In this document: one piece after another, positions 60,477 through 64,000 of the stretch
Position numbering within the stretch: position 1 is the stretch's first letter
Layout: each line of letters opens with the position of its first letter
NCBI GenBank assembly: GCA_032207245.1
Contig: CM063504.1
Coordinates: forward strand, 87,167,075 to 87,231,074
Length of the DNA: 64,000 nt
DNA from: Pardosa pseudoannulata
Lineage: Eukaryota > Arthropoda > Arachnida > Araneae > Lycosidae
Direction: 5' to 3'
Notes under the pieces: generated by a model
Database searches by the model: none
Told to the model about the DNA's origin: nothing
Seen by the model: only the letters and a program-made list of their open reading frames with translations
Program-made: the position numbers and the translations under genes

Positions 60477-61893
60477 CAGTTGACTCTGCTTAATGTGATT
60501 GCAGTTAATGTTATCAATTGCTTATTATTGTCGAAATCGCTTGGTCCCGATTTTCACTATTCATCTGTGCATGAAACTTATTGCTTTGTGATCATTACAT
60601 CGGTTAATGTTATTAGTTTTTTAATCTCATTTTAACTGGCAAAGGTAATATCACAATGCTTTCAGAAGGAACCCATTCTTTTCTTTCCCTTCACTATTGT
60701 TTGAATTTCCGAGTTCTCCCTCTTCCACCAAGGGAAATGTGGAATAAACAAAGGAGTGGCGAATTAAACATTCCCAGAATTTTTCAGAAATACACACACC
60801 CTGCTGGTGGTCAATGTTTGTCAGATAAGCAGAAGGCAACACATTCTTATTGGAACTGAAAAAAAGCGTATTCACTTTTTATGCCTTGCTCGCTTACATG
60901 CAGCTTGTCGGTATGGAAACCAGAAAGCAAAATGATTTAACATTAAAACAAAATTTCAAATCATTATGACAGGTTACCAAAAATGAGTCAGTGCAGTTAA
61001 ACATTTCTCAGCCTCTGTTGTGCAAAATCTTGAAAAATTGGGATGAACTTACTAGAAGAGATAAACAAAATAAAAATACAGAGTACAAACGTGATAGAGC
61101 TGGTAAAGATGAGCAAATTGAAAAGGTTCTGTAAAGAATTTGGTTTGAGAACATGATGCTCAAGGGACCCCTTATGCAATAAATGGTTGGTTCCAGGGAT
61201 GGAAGGCAGATGAAAATATTATTTATAAGAGTATTCATGGCAAATAATAAGACGCTGATAAGCCAGCAGCGAAAAATTGGCTATGAGATGAGTGGCCAAA
61301 ACTAATTGCCTCATATTGACCAGAAAATTTATGTTGCGTCAGTATGTCTGGAGAAAAACATAGACTTTTAGTTATCTGGAAAAGTAAGAACTGACATTGT
61401 ATTAAAAACTTCCTGTTGACTACTATGCCAAGAATTCCTGGATGGCAACAGTCATTTTCAATGACTGTATACGTAAGTGAGACGATAAGCTAAAGCAAGA
61501 TATTCTTCTCCTTCTGGGCAATTACAGTGCACACGTTTTAAATGTGACTCTGAAGCATATTAAGGTTGTTTTTTTACCTGCAAACACAACTTCCCTTTTG
61601 CAGCCTTGGGATTAAGCAATTATTACTTATTACAATTAAATTACAATTTATCAATGAGCTTCTTAGAAAAAATTGTAGTCAACAATTGATCAATTTTTTA
61701 AATTATGTATGGAGTTCTTATGTTTTAAAGGATAATATACAGTACATAAATATAAGGAGAGTTTTTTTCATTTTATTTTGAAATTTAATACATGGGAATT
61801 AAAGGGAGGGGTAAATTTATCTAATTTTGCATATTGTTGATTGTTATCAAAATCATGATGTCCCAAACTGATCAGATTAAGCAGAGTGTACTG
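60477..61893 (+). mobile_element. Tigger (pogo superfamily) element, degenerate
   Basis: Inverted tips CAGTTGACTCTGCTTAATGT / CAGTACACTCTGCTTAATCT with TA on both sides (60,475-60,476; 61,894-61,895). The interior holds a broken Tigger transposase: KILKNWDELTRRDKQNKNTE, then (other frames) LPVDYYAKNSWM, LLLLGNYSAH (Asp mutated in the usual DN..AH motif) and HIKVVFLPANTTSLLQPWD. This is the DDE_1 domain order. Stops and shifts are numerous. It is distinct from the element at 21,488. Confidence 0.9.
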
Positions 61894-62344
61894 TACTTTC
61901 TGTAAAATTTGTATTAAGGGATATTAAAAATTTGACTAGTTTTCTGTTAATTGTAATTTTACTGCTATGTTTGCAAGACAATATTTTTAAAAATTTATTG
62001 ACTTGCAGCAAAGAAAAGCAATAATACTTATCATTTCATCTAAAAAATAATTTCCCTTTAAAGTTGTTTTCAGCTTATAATGGTCTATTCTTTTAATTAC
62101 AAAAGTCTTTGGAAAAAAATTGCATTCTAGGAATTAATTTTTTTTTTTTTTAAGTGTAAGAACCCCAATCTAAATTAGATGAAATGCATCAAATGTGTTT
62201 AAAAATATAGTTATGTGGGTCTGCATATTATTATGTAAGTTTACTTTTATTTTTAAACTTTTTCATAATTCTTACCTCTTATATTTTAATTTTTTGACAT
62301 TCTCAATCTGTGCCTACATGAATCCTAAAGCAAAATTTTTTTAA

Positions 62345-62377
<33 letters not shown>

Positions 62378-63562
62378 AACCAAAGTTTTACACAATAGCT
62401 GATCTAAATGCTGAGATATTTTTAATTATATTAAATGAAATGTAAGCTTTCAGAGCAAAATTTTTAAGAAGTTTCAAGTAAGTCTAAGAAAAGAAACGTA
62501 TGGATTGCTAATTCTTCTATGTGAACTTCGTTATTATATTATTATTTTAAGTATTATAAGTCATATGAGTGATAAGCAAAAGATAATTATGATTATTTTA
62601 TAAAAACCCTGAATTTCAGGGGATTTCACATTAATGACACATTAATTCCAGGTAAATAAAAATTAGGAATTATTTTTCCATATTCCTTTCTATTTACTTC
62701 AGGTTGATCTCAAATAATTCTCCAACTGCTGTGAAATTTTCTACTAGATTTCAAATCTTAAAATATCTTATCAAAATTTTATTAGTTACTTTCATAGCAC
62801 ACTACAGAAAGGTACAAGTAAAGGTATAGCAGTATATGATTTTGAGGGAGTAAAAATGCTTTGTGATGGTCATGGTAAGACTATGTTACAACAGTTAAAG
62901 GTTAAATGGGATACTATTTTTATTGAATGTGGTGAGGCTGTACTCAAGAAAGCATATTAGTTGACAGAAAAAATTAGAGGCTTGTCTTTAGTTAAAGAAG
63001 TAATTGTAGAAAATCTTGTGTTATTTGTTTTTAATTAATAGTAAGATTTAATCCTTTTAAATGTGTTTAACATACTTTCATATCTTTAAAGATTTTTTAT
63101 TTTATAATTTTTTAGAAGTGATTTAATTATGAAATAACATTTGCTAATACTTTAAAAAAAAATCTGTTATATGTGTTCCTAAAATTTTCTGGGGTATTTT
63201 TTTCCTTACAATACTTCTAAAACTATATATTTATTAATTTTTACCATTAATTTGATAGAGCCATTAATTACCATTAATTTGATAAGCCTCAGTATTACAT
63301 AACTCTTGAACTGTATGATTATTAGTTATACTTATTTTAATATTTATGATATATGTGTGTGTTTGGCAGCAATAAGAAAGTTATTTTAATCCAGAATTTC
63401 CTTTTTCAAAGTATAAAATAAAGATTTTGTAGCCTTACATCCATATCAGTGCATCTTAGAATAGTTAGTCTAAAATGTTACATAATATGACAAATGACTT
63501 GCAGTTTATGTTCCAAATTGTAACTATTTTAGTCTAAATGCTTTTTATTTTATAATCCTTAG

Positions 63563-63618
63563 AATATACTGCAAAAATTGATGATGATTCTGAATCTTTG
63601 CCATCCAAGAAAACTGAG
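63563..63618 (+). CDS. TROAP: TROAP-like protein, coding exon 8
   Basis: A 56-nt exon (CTTAG acceptor). AA completes Glu387, then residues 388-405: YTAKIDDDSESLPSKKTE, an acidic tail. The donor GAG|GTATTT is weak. If unused, translation would read on VFIT and stop at 63,633, giving a near-identical length. Either outcome ends the protein here. Confidence 0.65.
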
Positions 63619-63845
63619 GTATTTATTACTTGACTCATAACTATCTAAATAAGTATAAAATTATGTATGTGTGGGTGTGTTAATCTTTTATAAAATTGTA
63701 TAATTCTCTTCTAAAACTTTTTTGCCATTTATTTTTTGCTGTAAAATATTAAATATTGCCCGATGAAATCATTTTGTAGCTCTCTTTCTCTTTTCCCTCA
63801 ACCACTGGTGTGACTGTGTGTATTAATAACTTGTGTCATTTTTAG

Positions 63846-63860
63846 GCTCACTTGAATTAG
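63846..63860 (+). CDS. TROAP: TROAP-like protein, terminal coding exon
   Basis: After a TTTTTAG acceptor, GCT CAC TTG AAT TAG adds Ala-His-Leu-Asn and stops, in the phase (0) left by exon 8. It is very short, so the call depends on the poly(A) signal that follows and on the phase match. The 3' UTR would continue to about 63,980. Confidence 0.5.
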   Translation, partial: AHLN

Positions 63861-63957
63861 GAAAATTATGTTACGGGAGTGTCACGGGACAGGTGCAAAG
63901 AACGTTGCCAAGTTTGGTAACAAAATTTAGTTACCAAATTTGGCTTCCTGGTGGTGA

Positions 63958-63963
63958 AATAAA
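63958..63963 (+). promoter_or_regulatory. Candidate poly(A) signal of the TROAP-like gene
   Basis: AATAAA lies about 100 bases after the predicted stop, in a suitable position for the end of the last exon. Confidence 0.5.
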
Positions 63964-64000
63964 GGCAAGGAAAAAGAATTTTAAAAAATACATATTTTCA

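Larger units (their letters stand above)
56661..63562 (+). other. Intron 7 of the TROAP-like gene
   Basis: A 6.9-kb intron containing a small GGTCAAATTATTA inverted-repeat element (57,398-57,450), a Tigger relic (60,477-61,893) and a TA microsatellite near 62,355. The rest is AT-rich without recognised exons. Confidence 0.7.

Overview
This is an AT-rich, intron- and transposon-laden stretch of an animal nuclear genome. Phase-matched GT-AG introns, a tRNA-derived SINE family, and Merlin, hAT, piggyBac, Tc1 and Tigger DNA transposons suggest an arthropod, possibly a chelicerate such as a spider. The lineage is an inference and the species cannot be read from the sequence. No rRNA gene, free-standing tRNA gene, CRISPR array or bacterial operon is visible.

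Layout. Positions 1-20 kb hold no host gene that I can support; they are AT-rich DNA packed with transposon remnants (hAT MITEs, a broken Tc1-like element split by a SINE, an inverted SINE pair split by a LINE 3' end, and a 1.5-kb hAT-like element). Positions 20.6-26.7 kb carry the last three coding exons, minus strand, of a GDPD1-type glycerophosphodiester phosphodiesterase. Its upstream exons were not found; a 100-N assembly gap lies at 30,669-30,768. A deleted piggyBac element sits at 27.1-29.0 kb.

Positions 36.2-63.9 kb hold a plus-strand gene that I assembled from nine coding exons whose phases all agree (409 codons plus stop). The product resembles tastin (TROAP), a mitotic microtubule/centrosome protein. 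It carries two SxIP-type EB-binding motifs and two RVxF-like PP1-docking motifs. A non-coding first exon near 33.4 kb is plausible. Its introns are full of transposons: two copies of a CAGGCTTGCAA-ended element (one with a TTAA-flanked MITE inside, the other an empty site), a Merlin element with a long transposase ORF, a 3.1-kb element with long terminal inverted repeats whose ORF is split by a SINE, a hAT relic, several SINEs and a Tigger relic.

How it fits together. The two host genes have no evident functional link. The window is best read as two conserved animal genes in a repeat-dense landscape. Insertion order can be read from target-site duplications: SINE into Tc1, LINE into SINE, SINE into the long-TIR transposon ORF, MITE into the CAGGCTTGCAA element. 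All family assignments come from reading and recalled family knowledge; no search was run.
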